Shown: positions 8,962 through 17,766, counted from the first letter of the stretch. The stretch is DNA of 25,998 nt from JAYFRE01 sp034926235 (GCA_034926235.1 JAYFRE010000130.1:1-25998), one strand, 5' to 3'. Numbers and translations: made by a program. Notes: generated by a model from the sequence alone, not told the origin.

Positions 8962-10140
8962 CTAACCGCGCGCAAGCGCGCCGAGCGCGCGCGCCAGGGT
9001 GGCGACTTCCTCCTCGGTATGGCGGGCCGAAAAAGCGAGCCGGAGACGCGCCTGCCCGGCGGGCACCGTTGGCGGGCGGATCGCGACGCCCAGAAATCCC
9101 TGTTCTTCCAGACCGTGGGCGACGCGCAGGGCGCGTTTCTCCTCGCCGAGGAGGATCGGAACGATTTGGGTCGTCGATGCGCCGGTGTCCAGTCCTGCCG
9201 CCGCCATCGATTCGCGGAAGCTTGCGGCATGCGCCAGGACTCGCGCGCGTTCGGCGTCCAGTCCGGGCAGAAGATCGAGCGCCGCGTCCATGGCGCCCAG
9301 GACCGCCGGTGGCAGAGCCGTGGCGTAGATCAGGCCCGGACAGCGATTGATCAGATAATCCTTTAGCGCCGGCGTGCAGGCGGCATAAGCGCCGAATCCG
9401 CCCAGCGCCTTGCTGAAGGTGCCCATGACCAGACAGCGCGGACCGGCCAGCCCATGAGCCAGCCCAAATCCGCCCGGTCCGAAGACGCCGGTGGCGTGGG
9501 CCTCGTCCAGATAGAGAAACGCGCCGAACCGTTCCGCCAGGGCCGTCAGCGCGGGCAAATCGACCCGGTCGCCATCCATGCTAAACACCGTCTCGGTGAC
9601 GATGAAAAGCGGCCGTCCCGAACCGGCATGACGTTCCAGCAGCGCTTCGAGATGGCCGAGGTCATTGTGGCGGAAGCGCAACTGGCGGATTCCGGCGGCC
9701 AGACAGCCCTGAATCAAGCTGGCATGGTTCAACCGGTCGGCGAAGACCACCGGCTCGGCCTTCAGGGCAGCCCGGTCGAACAAGGCGGGCAGGATCGAGG
9801 CATTGGCCTGGAAGCCCGAGACGAACAGCAAGGCAGCTGGCGCGCCCTTGCCCGCCGCCAGTTTGGCCTCGATGGCGGCGAAGGGGGGCAACTCACCCGT
9901 CACCAGACGGGATGCGCCTGCGCCCGCGCCGTATTTCTGCGCGAAATCCCGCGCCCGGCGAACCAGTTCCGGGTGACGCGACAGCCCCAAATAATCGTTC
10001 GAGGAAAAATCGATCAGGGCTCGTCCGTCCGCTTGAAGCCGCCCATCGGCCTTGCGTGCTAGAGGGCGCAACCGCCGAAGCCGCCCGTCCCCGTCAAGAT
10101 CGGCCAAGCGGTCTTTCCACAGCGTCTCGAAATCGTCCAC
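8962..10140 (-). CDS. bioF: 8-amino-7-oxononanoate synthase (BioF), GTG start
   Basis: PLP enzyme condensing pimeloyl-ACP with alanine to KAPA. 392 residues with the alpha-oxoamine synthase features: FSSNDYLGLSRHP (46-57), LNHASLIQG (His139 stacking on PLP), LDEAHATGVFG (Asp212, His215) and the PLP lysine in TFSKALGGFG (Lys244). The first codon is GTG at 10140. A purine-rich GAGGGGGGAG lies about 12 bases upstream and AAGGG a few bases upstream. It is the first gene of the minus-strand biotin operon, 149-150 bases from the divergent bioB start. Confidence 0.95.
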   Translation of the reverse strand: MDDFETLWKDRLADLDGDGRLRRLRPLARKADGRLQADGRALIDFSSNDYLGLSRHPELVRRARDFAQKYGAGAGASRLVTGELPPFAAIEAKLAAGKGAPAALLFVSGFQANASILPALFDRAALKAEPVVFADRLNHASLIQGCLAAGIRQLRFRHNDLGHLEALLERHAGSGRPLFIVTETVFSMDGDRVDLPALTALAERFGAFLYLDEAHATGVFGPGGFGLAHGLAGPRCLVMGTFSKALGGFGAYAACTPALKDYLINRCPGLIYATALPPAVLGAMDAALDLLPGLDAERARVLAHAASFRESMAAAGLDTGASTTQIVPILLGEEKRALRVAHGLEEQGFLGVAIRPPTVPAGQARLRLAFSARHTEEEVATLARALGALARG

Positions 10141-10289
10141 GGCCCTTGTCTCCCCCCTCGCGGCTGTTTCCTTTCCGCGTCCTAAAGCATTCCCCAGGCG
10201 GATGCAAAGGTGCTATGGAGCGTGCGGACCGAAATCGCACCATCGTCCGAATCGGGCCCGTTCTTCATGATCAAGGAAAGACGATCGCT
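10141..10289. promoter_or_regulatory. Divergent bioF/bioB control region
   Basis: This 149-base gap must hold the promoters of both biotin transcripts. I looked for the alphaproteobacterial BioR palindrome (TTATCTATAA type) and for a BirA operator and saw neither. No clear -35/-10 pair stands out. An ATG at 10215 is in frame with bioB and would add 25 residues, so part of the gap could be coding. Confidence 0.5.
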
Positions 10290-11297
10290 ATGACCAAGGC
10301 CATTCTCGCTGCCCGCCCTGCGCCGGTTTCCCCGGAATCCTCCGATGGATGCCGCCATGATTGGAGCTTAGAAGAGGTCGAGGCGCTGTTCGCAGCGCCG
10401 TTCAACGATCTTCTGTTCCGGGCTCAGACCGAATTGCGCCGCTATTTCGATCCGAACCGGATTCAGATCAGCCGGCTTTTATCGATCAAGACCGGCCGTT
10501 GCCCCGAGGATTGCAAATATTGTCCGCAAAGCGCCCGCTACGATACCGGGATCAAGGACGAGGATCTGGCCGAGCTTGAAACCGTGGTCGACGCCGCCCG
10601 CGCTGCCAAGGAATCGGGCGCGACCCGCTTTTGCATGGCCGCCGCCTGGCGCGGCCCTGGCCGCGATTTCGGCAAGGTCCTGCGGATGGTCGAAGAGGTC
10701 AAGGCGCTGGGTCTGGAAACCTGCGCCAGCCTGGGGCTGCTTGACGACAAGCAAGCCCATGATCTGAAAGAGGCGGGGCTCGATTACTACAATCACAATA
10801 TCGACACCGCGCCGGAACGTTATGGCGAGATCATCACCACCCGGACCATCGACGACCGGCTCGAGACGCTGGATCATGTCCGCAAGGCGGGGATCAAGCT
10901 GTGCTGCGGCGGTATCGTCGGCATGGGTGAAGAAACGCATCATCGTGCCCGGATGTTGCAGGCCCTGGCCAATATGCCGGTTCATCCCGAAAGCGTGCCG
11001 ATCAACCTTTTGATCCGGGTCGAGGGGACGCCGCTTGAAAATCTGCCCGAGACCGATCCGTTCGATTTCGTGCGCACCATCGCGGTGGCGCGCATTCTGA
11101 TGCCCGCCTCCTATGTCCGGCTGTCGGCGGGGCGCCAAGGCATGAGCGACGAGACCCAGGCCTTATGTTTCCTGGCCGGGGCCAACTCGATGTTCTGCGG
11201 CGAACGTCTTCTGACCTGCGGCAATCCGACGCTCGGTCAGGATCGCTCGCTGTTCGACCGACTGGGGTTGTCGCCCGAGGGCTTGCCGGAGAATTAG
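10290..11297 (+). CDS. bioB: Biotin synthase (BioB)
   Basis: Radical-SAM enzyme that inserts sulfur into dethiobiotin. The 335-residue protein has the 4Fe-4S cysteines in GRCPEDCKYCPQSARY (Cys71, Cys75, Cys78). It also has the block ESGATRFCMAAAWR, HNIDTAPE, KLCCGGIVGMGE and the C-terminal RLSAGRQGM and GANSMFCGERLLT, where the 2Fe-2S ligands and Arg lie. The start at 10290 has AAGGAAAG at 10273-10280 upstream, and homology begins after it; the longer in-frame start at 10215 is less likely. It is transcribed away from the other bio genes and meets the TAXI gene tail to tail, 23 bases apart. Confidence 0.97.
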   Translation: MTKAILAARPAPVSPESSDGCRHDWSLEEVEALFAAPFNDLLFRAQTELRRYFDPNRIQISRLLSIKTGRCPEDCKYCPQSARYDTGIKDEDLAELETVVDAARAAKESGATRFCMAAAWRGPGRDFGKVLRMVEEVKALGLETCASLGLLDDKQAHDLKEAGLDYYNHNIDTAPERYGEIITTRTIDDRLETLDHVRKAGIKLCCGGIVGMGEETHHRARMLQALANMPVHPESVPINLLIRVEGTPLENLPETDPFDFVRTIAVARILMPASYVRLSAGRQGMSDETQALCFLAGANSMFCGERLLTCGNPTLGQDRSLFDRLGLSPEGLPEN

Positions 11298-11320
11298 GTC
11301 GCCGCCGGTTCGGTCATGGG

Positions 11321-12298
11321 TCAGGGCAGGTTGTTTTCCCGGAAATAGCGGAGCGCACCGTCATGCCGCGCAAGCACGGCGGCGTCCCCTGCCATCTGTT
11401 CCCTGTCCAGCCGGGCCAGAAGGGGGTGCATGGCGCGAAACGCGCCTAGATTGTCGAACACCGCTTTGACGATGGCGTAGGCGTCCTTTTCGGGCAGATC
11501 GGCGCGTGCGACCACCAAAGAGCGCGGGCCAAAGGTCGGAAGCGGCAGATCCATGCCGTCGTAAAGTCCGGCGGCGATATCCTGACGCGCGTAGAAGGGG
11601 TTCTTTTCCAGGTAAAGTTCCAGCATCGCTTCGTTGGGAATCAGCGGTACCGCACCGCACAGATTGATGGCGCGTTCCACTTCGCGCATCGGGTGGATGC
11701 CCGAAAAAAACGCGGCGTCCACGGTTCGGGTGCACAAGGCTTCGGCCTGATGCTCGACATCCAGCTCCAAGACCGTGCCCAGCTCCGATGTGGGGACGCC
11801 TTCCGAAGTCAGGAAGGATTCGGCCATCAGACGCTGGAAACTGCCTGGGCGGCCTAAGCTGACCCGTTTTCCCGCCAGGCCGGCGGTGTCCTCGATGCCG
11901 GATTCAGGGTTGACCAGGGCGACGATCGCCTCGCCATGCAGGCTGAACAGGGCGCGCATGTCGCGGAAGGCCCCGGCGGTGGCGAAGACCCCGTGTCCGG
12001 CGGCAGCGTCGGCAGCCATGCGCGACTGGGCCACGGCCAGTTGCGTCTCGCCCGCGCGCAGCATGGCGATATTGTCCTGAGAGCCGCCCGAGGTGCGGAT
12101 CAGGCAGGATAGATCGTGTTTCTTGGTTTCCTTGTTGACGGTTCGGCAGACTGCGCCGGCTTCGGGCAGGAACAGGCCGGCCGGTTCGCCGCCGCCGATC
12201 AACAGGGCGCGCGCCCCTCCCGCCAACGCGGATCCGCCGGACAGCAGCGCTCCTGCCGTCATCATCGCCATCACCATCCGAAATGCGCGCATCGTCAT
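11321..12298 (-). CDS. TAXI-family TRAP-type periplasmic solute-binding protein, orphan
   Basis: Secreted binding protein of 325 residues. It has a signal peptide (hydrophobic stretch 9-25, likely cleavage after ALA26). The family features follow: LLIGGGEPAGLFLPEAGAVC, a cysteine pair (AVCRTV and LSCLIR), TSGGSQDNIAMLRAGETQLAVAQS (about 70-93), then AGKRVSLGRPGS and VDAAFFSG. TAXI proteins normally deliver a carboxylate or amino acid to a fused DctQM-type permease, but no such gene is present nearby. It starts 63 bases after the siderophore esterase in the same direction, so it could be the last gene of that transcript. An ATG two codons later (12292) is better spaced from the upstream AGG. 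Substrate unknown. Confidence 0.88.
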   Translation of the reverse strand: MTMRAFRMVMAMMTAGALLSGGSALAGGARALLIGGGEPAGLFLPEAGAVCRTVNKETKKHDLSCLIRTSGGSQDNIAMLRAGETQLAVAQSRMAADAAAGHGVFATAGAFRDMRALFSLHGEAIVALVNPESGIEDTAGLAGKRVSLGRPGSFQRLMAESFLTSEGVPTSELGTVLELDVEHQAEALCTRTVDAAFFSGIHPMREVERAINLCGAVPLIPNEAMLELYLEKNPFYARQDIAAGLYDGMDLPLPTFGPRSLVVARADLPEKDAYAIVKAVFDNLGAFRAMHPLLARLDREQMAGDAAVLARHDGALRYFRENNLP

Positions 12299-12340
12299 CG
12301 CCTGGAATCCGCCGTCTCTGACTATTTCAGGAAGGGTTTT

Positions 12341-12357
12341 CCCATCCCATGGATGGG
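12341..12357. repeat. 7-bp inverted repeat between the esterase and TAXI genes
   Basis: CCCATCC (12341-12347) pairs with GGATGGG (12351-12357) around a 3-base loop. The repeat sits 4 bases after the esterase stop in transcript direction and about 43 bases before the TAXI start. On the minus strand it is followed by AAAA rather than T, so it is not a standard intrinsic terminator; it could attenuate, protect an mRNA end or bind a regulator. Confidence 0.5.
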
Positions 12358-12361
12358 GACG

Positions 12362-13150
12362 TCAAGCGGCAGGGGAATCGAGGCCGGCGGCGAAAGCCAG
12401 CGCGAAAGGCAGCGAGGCGTCGAGCGCGTCGCGGTGCCCGGCTCCGGTGAAGAGCCGCTCCGAGACGGCGATGTCGGACCGGCCGCGCAGACGCGCGATC
12501 AAGGCCAGGGTTTCCGGCGCGGGAAAAGATCTGTCTTGGCGCTGTTCGCGGTCACCCAGCATGATCAGGACGGGAGCAGGGGGTGGTGTTGGGCGGCAAG
12601 CCGTTTCAAGGGCCTGAATCATGGTTCCGCCCCACCACAGGGACGGGCTGACCGGGATATGACCGTGGAAGGCGGCATGGTCGGCGAACAGCGCGTAAAG
12701 CACGAAAAGCCCGCCCAGCGAATGGCCCCACAGGCTGCGCCGGTTCGGATCGATAGCGATTCCCCGCTCCGCCTCGTCGCGCAATTCGCCGCGCAAGGTG
12801 TGGAGAAAAGCGGCGGCTCCGCCGGTGGGGCTCGTTCCAGAGCCGTGCGGACCATCCGGCTGAAGGACCCGGTCCGGTCTGCCGGCGGGCGTGTAATCCA
12901 GCCATCGTTCCCGGACGGCGAAAAGACGGTCGTCGTCATGAGCGATGCCGATCAGCGCAAGGCCGGGCGTCTGGACCAGCGATTCGTCGGACAGGCTGGT
13001 GAAAGCCGCTTGTCCATCCAGAAGATAAAGGACCGGAAAGCCGGAGGACGGCGGCGGTGATGACGGTATGGCGCGAAGAATGCGGTATCGCCGCCCGGTT
13101 CGGGTGACGACCGGGGACACGGAAAGATGATGGGTGCGGGGTGCGATCAT
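12362..13150 (-). CDS. Siderophore-type esterase (Fes/IroE-like alpha/beta hydrolase)
   Basis: A 262-residue member of the esterase-D/IroE hydrolase family. Seen: FPVLYLLDGQAAF (39-51), the nucleophile elbow WGHSLGGLFVLYAL (Ser144), PVSPSLWWGG typical of siderophore esterases, LIMLGDREQ and GAGHRDALDASLPFAL carrying the catalytic His (about 241). No signal peptide is visible, so it should act in the cytoplasm. There it would open an ester siderophore after import to release iron, the role of Fes and IroD. Its ATG overlaps the AraC stop (ATGA, 13147-13150). A general carboxylesterase is possible, but the neighbouring receptor and transporter genes favour iron release. Confidence 0.84.
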   Translation of the reverse strand: MIAPRTHHLSVSPVVTRTGRRYRILRAIPSSPPPSSGFPVLYLLDGQAAFTSLSDESLVQTPGLALIGIAHDDDRLFAVRERWLDYTPAGRPDRVLQPDGPHGSGTSPTGGAAAFLHTLRGELRDEAERGIAIDPNRRSLWGHSLGGLFVLYALFADHAAFHGHIPVSPSLWWGGTMIQALETACRPTPPPAPVLIMLGDREQRQDRSFPAPETLALIARLRGRSDIAVSERLFTGAGHRDALDASLPFALAFAAGLDSPAA

Positions 13151-14190
13151 CGACCGGTCTGGCTTGGGCTTTCGCCGAAATGCCGCCGATAGGCGGTAGA
13201 AAAATTGGCGGCCGAGGAATAACCCGCCAGATAGGCGGCTTCCTTGACCGACAGTCCGCGTCCATCCAGTGCAGCGCGCGCCAGTTCCAGATTGCGCCGG
13301 CGCAGATATTCAAAAGCGCTGACGCCGTGGAAGGTTTTGAACAAACGTTGCAGCGTGCTGCGGCTGAGTTGGACCGCTTGGGCCAGATCGTCCAGCGACA
13401 GAGGCGTTCTTTCGGCCAAAGCCAAACGGTCGTCGATCATGCGCATGCGTCGGACATCGCGCGGGCTGGCCGCATCCTCGTCTTGTTCGCTGCCGCCCGG
13501 TCCGCCGGTCAGGCTTGAGAAAGCCTCGGCCAGCAATTCCAGCACCCGGCTTTCCAGATAAAGCTTGTGGCAGGCCTCGGCGCGGGGGGCGGCGCTCAAG
13601 ATCGCTTCGGCCAACGTTCTCAAGCGAGGGCCGGGGGCCCAGCTATGGCGGGCAAGATGGGTGGCGGCGAAATTTTCCAGATCGAAATGACCAAGCGTGG
13701 CCATGACGCCGCTTTCCTTAAGCCAGTCCGGCGACAGCATGATGCCGATCTTGCGCAGATGGCCCCATTGCCGGCCCTGGCATTCAAACTGTTCCGGATG
13801 AAGGCAGGCCATCATCACGGCGCGCGGCAAGGAGGGGGGTATGGCGGCCAGATCGGCTGCGCCCCTTTCGCGCCGGGGACCGCCGCCCGTCTCGGGCAGG
13901 AATATCTGCAGCGACAAGCCGGCCTTCTGCTCCATGCGGATCAGAAGGTCATGGTCGTAGCTGACCGCATCCAGGAAATGCAGCATCACCCCACCATGCA
14001 GGGCGATGGTGCCGAAACGCCCCTTGAACGGACGATTCCGAGGGCGGTCGCGGGCGATGACGCGAAAGTCGTTCGGCGGATCGTCCGCTGCTTTGATCCA
14101 GACGTTTCTCCCCGGCCATGCGCCGGCGAGCGGTATGGACGGCATGTCGGTCATCGGTCGGTTGGGCATGGATTTCGTTCTGTCGGCCAT
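13147..14190 (-). CDS. AraC-family transcriptional regulator, PchR-like, of the siderophore locus
   Basis: A protein of about 347 residues with a C-terminal AraC/XylS DNA-binding domain. It contains LSLDDLAQAVQLSRSTLQRLF (first helix-turn-helix), then FEYLRRRNLELARAAL, and VKEAAYLAGYSSAANFSTAYRRHFG (second). The N-terminal part lacks a typical AraC cupin signature and resembles PchR-type regulators, which sense imported ferric siderophore in the cytoplasm and activate the uptake genes. It is divergent from the receptor gene, with a Fur-box-like site between. No ATG has a convincing ribosome site; I chose 14190. Alternatives in frame are 14169, 14154 and 14145, and the frame is open to 14310. 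Activation of the receptor is inferred from family and position. Confidence 0.88.
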   Translation of the reverse strand: MADRTKSMPNRPMTDMPSIPLAGAWPGRNVWIKAADDPPNDFRVIARDRPRNRPFKGRFGTIALHGGVMLHFLDAVSYDHDLLIRMEQKAGLSLQIFLPETGGGPRRERGAADLAAIPPSLPRAVMMACLHPEQFECQGRQWGHLRKIGIMLSPDWLKESGVMATLGHFDLENFAATHLARHSWAPGPRLRTLAEAILSAAPRAEACHKLYLESRVLELLAEAFSSLTGGPGGSEQDEDAASPRDVRRMRMIDDRLALAERTPLSLDDLAQAVQLSRSTLQRLFKTFHGVSAFEYLRRRNLELARAALDGRGLSVKEAAYLAGYSSAANFSTAYRRHFGESPSQTGR

Positions 14191-14279
14191 CCGTGTGATG
14201 TGAAGCGGTTTTTCCGCAAAGCTCTTTGCTCGTCCGGCAAAAGGGGCTGGGCTGGCTTTTCCCGTTCCCGGCAGATATT

Positions 14280-14298
14280 GAGAGTAATAGTTACTATC
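14280..14298. promoter_or_regulatory. Fur-box-like operator between the AraC regulator and the TonB receptor
   Basis: GAGAGTAATAGTTACTATC agrees at 13 of 19 positions with the classical Fur consensus GATAATGATAATCATTATC. It is itself a near-palindrome (AGTAA-TAG-TTACT core). It lies 79-97 bases before the receptor start and about 90 bases before the AraC start, so it could repress both under iron sufficiency. In alphaproteobacteria related regulators (Mur, Irr) use other motifs, so binding by Fur is inference. Confidence 0.6.
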
Positions 14299-14376
14299 AC
14301 GGGCGCGCAAGACTCCTTATGGCCCCGGGCGATCCTGTCGTCCGATTGATCCGGTTTCAGCGGAGTCCGCGCGGCA

Positions 14377-16590
14377 ATGCGGGGGATTTTTTCAGCAATG
14401 GTGGCTCGTTTCACATCATGGAAGCGCCGGCCTTCCGCCGGCGTTCTGGTCGCGTTGGTTTTTGCCGGGGGGATCGCATCAACACCGGTCTGGGCCGAAG
14501 ATAGCGGTGCTAATTCCGGGACCGCCGGGGGCGGAGCCCAGAATGCCGCAGGCACAGCGTCCGTTCTACCGCCCGTTCTGGTCCAGGGGTCGACCTACCA
14601 GACCGAAAGTCTGAACGGTTACAAAACCGACCTGATCAGCGTCGGTGAAAAGGAAGCGCGGATCGAGCGCGAGGTGCCTCAGACCACAACCGTGCTGACG
14701 CGCGACTATTTGGACGATATCGGCGCGACGTCGCTGGACACGGCTTTGCGTGATGCGCCGGGTATCGTCGTTTTGTCCAACGACAATGGGCGTTCCAGCC
14801 TGCTTTCACGCGGATTCGAATTCGACTCACTCTCTCTCAATGGTCTGCCTGCGCCCCTGTCGAGCATCTACGGCACCCAGCCCGATATGGCGATTGTCGA
14901 TCACGTCGAAATTCTGTCCGGTCCGTCCGGGCTGTTCGCCGGAGCGGGCGAACCGTCGGGGACGATCAATATGCGGCTGAAGGCGCCGACGCGTACGGCC
15001 CAGGGCAGCGCCCAGCTTTCCGGGGACAGTTGGGGCGGCGTCCGCGCCGAAGGCGACGCATCGACGCCGCTGAACGCGGATGGATCGGTCCGCGCCCGGT
15101 TCGTGGCCGCCGGACAAAAAGGCAAGACCCGGGTTGACAACAACGACAACAATGTCCGGGTCGGCTATGGCGTGGTGCAGGCGGATCTGACCGAGCGCAC
15201 CGCGGCGACCGCGACTTTCAGCTACATGAAACGCGACATAGAGCCGTTCAACGGTCTGCCCACGACCGCGACCGGCAAGCTGCTGGACGTTCCCCGTTCG
15301 GTCACCACCGGCGCGGATTGGAATGATTTCTCGAATACCGTGATCGATTATATCGGCGAATTGGAGCACCGTTTCGACGGCGGCGGCCATGCCAAGCTGT
15401 CGGCGCGCTATTCGGACCGCGACGTGGATTTCCTGTACGCCTATTCATCCTCGGCTGCGTCCAGCACAGGCGCGGTGTCGGGCATGCGCTGGTTGGCCCG
15501 CGATTACGATGAAACCTCGCTGGCGCTGGACAGTCATGTCAGCAAGCCGGTCCGGTTGTTCGGCCAGGAGCATAATATTCTGGTCGGCGCGGATTATCAG
15601 AAAATCGATTCGACGATGTATTCCGGAACGGGAGTGTTGGCGGGAAGCGCCAACAACCTTTATAACTGGAAGACGAATTTCGCCCGCCCGTCCGTGGCCT
15701 ATAATCAGCAGACGGACAATAGCATCGATAAATACGGGCTTTACAGCCAAATCAGGATCAAGCCGGTCTCGCCTTTGACCTTGATCGCGGGTGCGCGCAG
15801 CAGTTGGTACGAAGCGGATATCGATGATGTCAAAAGCGGGGTCCGGTCATCCAAAAAGGTCGATCATGACGCCGAAATAACGCCTTATGGCGGCCTGATC
15901 CTGGATATCAACCGGAATCTGTCGGCCTATGCCAGCTATACCGAAATCTTCCAGCCGCAAACCGAGTTGGATGCGAGCGGCAAGGTCATCGACCCGCGCG
16001 AGGGGCATCAGGTCGAAATCGGGTTGAAAGGCGATTTCCTCGATGACGCGGTGAGCGGTTCGGCGGCGTTGTTCAAGCTCAACGACAAGAACCGCGCCTA
16101 TCAGGACCCCGTCACCACGAAATATGAGGCGACCGGCGAGGTCGAGGCGCGCGGGATCGAATTACAGGGCAAGGGCAGCATCCGTCCGGGTTGGGACCTG
16201 TTCGCCGGCTACACTTTCACCGTGACCGAACAACTTACCGGCAGCGACAAAGGCAGCACGTTCAGCGCCGCCACTCCCAAACACATGGCCCATCTTTGGA
16301 CGAAATACCGTCTTCAGTCCGGCGGGCTGTGGGATCGCGTCGTCGTCGGCGGCGGCGTCAGGGCCTTCAGCGATTTCTACGCCATCAGCAGCGGTACACG
16401 TATCAGCGCGCCGGGCTACGCGGTCTTTGATCTGATGGCCAGTTACGACATCAATGAAAAAGTCACCGCCACACTCAACGTCAACAACCTGTTCGACAAG
16501 AAATATTATGAGCGGGTCGGCGGCACCACGGTCTTCAATTTCTATGGCGAGCCGCTGTCGGCGGTCATGCGCCTGAAGGCCACATTCTGA
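14377..16590 (+). CDS. TonB-dependent siderophore receptor
   Basis: Outer-membrane beta-barrel importing a ferric siderophore with energy from TonB. 737 residues: signal peptide (cleavage likely after PVWA40), a TonB-box-like PPVLVQG (about 65-71), and a plug domain (about 85-205; VPQTTTVLTRDYLDDIGA, LRDAPGIVV, VDHVEILSGPSGLFAGAGEPSGTI). The 22-strand barrel follows, closing with NVNNLFDKKYYERVG and a terminal phenylalanine. There is no N-terminal STN signalling domain, so it should not drive an anti-sigma cascade. The plug resembles the FpvA/PupB/FhuE group. An in-frame ATG at 14398 would shorten the signal peptide to a more usual 33 residues. Ligand class cannot be read from the sequence. 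Confidence 0.94.
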   Translation: MRGIFSAMVARFTSWKRRPSAGVLVALVFAGGIASTPVWAEDSGANSGTAGGGAQNAAGTASVLPPVLVQGSTYQTESLNGYKTDLISVGEKEARIEREVPQTTTVLTRDYLDDIGATSLDTALRDAPGIVVLSNDNGRSSLLSRGFEFDSLSLNGLPAPLSSIYGTQPDMAIVDHVEILSGPSGLFAGAGEPSGTINMRLKAPTRTAQGSAQLSGDSWGGVRAEGDASTPLNADGSVRARFVAAGQKGKTRVDNNDNNVRVGYGVVQADLTERTAATATFSYMKRDIEPFNGLPTTATGKLLDVPRSVTTGADWNDFSNTVIDYIGELEHRFDGGGHAKLSARYSDRDVDFLYAYSSSAASSTGAVSGMRWLARDYDETSLALDSHVSKPVRLFGQEHNILVGADYQKIDSTMYSGTGVLAGSANNLYNWKTNFARPSVAYNQQTDNSIDKYGLYSQIRIKPVSPLTLIAGARSSWYEADIDDVKSGVRSSKKVDHDAEITPYGGLILDINRNLSAYASYTEIFQPQTELDASGKVIDPREGHQVEIGLKGDFLDDAVSGSAALFKLNDKNRAYQDPVTTKYEATGEVEARGIELQGKGSIRPGWDLFAGYTFTVTEQLTGSDKGSTFSAATPKHMAHLWTKYRLQSGGLWDRVVVGGGVRAFSDFYAISSGTRISAPGYAVFDLMASYDINEKVTATLNVNNLFDKKYYERVGGTTVFNFYGEPLSAVMRLKATF

Positions 16591-16598
16591 GCAACGCG

Positions 16599-17762
16599 AT
16601 GACAGTCCTTTTCAAGCAGGGAGCCGGGCGCAAGCCCGGCTTCGGTCCGCGCGTCTTTCAGGCCCTGCTGGCCGGTGCGGCGCTCATTCTGACGATGCTG
16701 GGACCGGCTGGGGCCCAGCCGCCGATCCATCTGACCGACCTTGCCGGTCACGAGGTCGTGCTGAAGGCTCCGGCACAGCGAATCCTGATTGCCGATGGGC
16801 GCTTCCTGATTGCGCTGGCGCTGATCCATCCCGATCCCGGTTCCTTGCTTTCGGCCTGGCCGCACGATATCGACCGGATCGGCCCCGATGGCTATGAGCA
16901 ATTGCGGCAGCGTTCACCGGGACTCGCTGCCTTGCCGAAAACCGCTATCAGCGCGGCGGCTCAATCGGTCGAGCAGATTCTGGCGGTGAATCCCGATCTG
17001 GCGATCTTTTCCTTGGACAGCCGTCTGTCCGCCGAGGAGCGCGCCCGGATCGAGGCCGCCGGCATTCCGGTGCTGATGATCGATTTCTTTATCCATCCCC
17101 TGGCCCATGTCGGCCCCAGCCTCAGGCTTTTAGGCCAGGCAATAGGGCGTGCGGATCAGGCCGAGGCGTTCATCGCTTTTCGTCAGGCCCATCTGGATAT
17201 TCTGACGAAACGGCTGGAGGGGCTTGCCGATCGGGACCGGCCATCGGTCTTTCTCGAACCCCATGCTGGCATTTCCGAGGAATGCTGCACCTCGCCCGGG
17301 AATGGCAATATCGGCGATTATATTGATCTCGCCGGGGGCGACAATATCGGGCGGGAGGTCATTCCCACCGCCGCCGGACGGCTCAATCTGGAATATGTCA
17401 TCGCCCGCGCTCCTTCGGTCTATATCGCTACCGGGGGGCCTTATATGGAACGCCGGGGCGGCGTCGTTCTGGGGCCGGGTTTCACGCCCGAACGGGCCCG
17501 CGATTCGCTGGTCCGTGCGGTCGGGCGGCGGGGATTCGCGGAATTGCCGGCGGTGCGCGACAAACGGGCCTACGGCCTGTCGCATCAGCTTTTGAATTCG
17601 CCGCTCGATATCCTGGCGGCGGAAATGCTGGCCAAGGCCATCCATCCTCAACGGTTCGCCGATCTCGACCCCGGCCGGACCTTGGACGCGATCAACCGCG
17701 ATTTCCTGGCCTTCACCTTGCACGGCGTCTATTGGACCTCTCTTGCGGATGGCGGGCTGTGA
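16599..17762 (+). CDS. Iron-siderophore ABC transporter periplasmic binding protein (FecB/FhuD type)
   Basis: 387 residues with a signal peptide (hydrophobic 20-35, likely cleavage after GPAGA39). A class III binding-protein fold follows: LTDLAGHEVVLKAPAQRI, SVEQILAVNPDLAIF (the usual 'hinge' region before the helix), GIPVLMIDFF, and IGDYIDLAGGDNIG in the second lobe. It carries ISEECCTSPGNGNIGD with adjacent cysteines. It would accept ferric siderophore after the receptor and deliver it to the FecCD-type permease. The gene starts 8 bases after the receptor stop, so the two form one transcript. Its own stop is 4 bases from the convergent ATPase stop. Confidence 0.92.
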   Translation: MTVLFKQGAGRKPGFGPRVFQALLAGAALILTMLGPAGAQPPIHLTDLAGHEVVLKAPAQRILIADGRFLIALALIHPDPGSLLSAWPHDIDRIGPDGYEQLRQRSPGLAALPKTAISAAAQSVEQILAVNPDLAIFSLDSRLSAEERARIEAAGIPVLMIDFFIHPLAHVGPSLRLLGQAIGRADQAEAFIAFRQAHLDILTKRLEGLADRDRPSVFLEPHAGISEECCTSPGNGNIGDYIDLAGGDNIGREVIPTAAGRLNLEYVIARAPSVYIATGGPYMERRGGVVLGPGFTPERARDSLVRAVGRRGFAELPAVRDKRAYGLSHQLLNSPLDILAAEMLAKAIHPQRFADLDPGRTLDAINRDFLAFTLHGVYWTSLADGGL

Positions 17763-17766
17763 AAGA

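Noticed and set aside
12116..13060. 314-codon plus-strand open frame opposite the esterase and TAXI start
   Set aside because: Crosses a gene boundary on the other strand, low-complexity composition, no family resemblance.
14191..14376. Cobalamin riboswitch before the TonB receptor
   Set aside because: No B12-box-like sequence or matching stems. The Fur-like site and esterase point to siderophore rather than cobalamin uptake.
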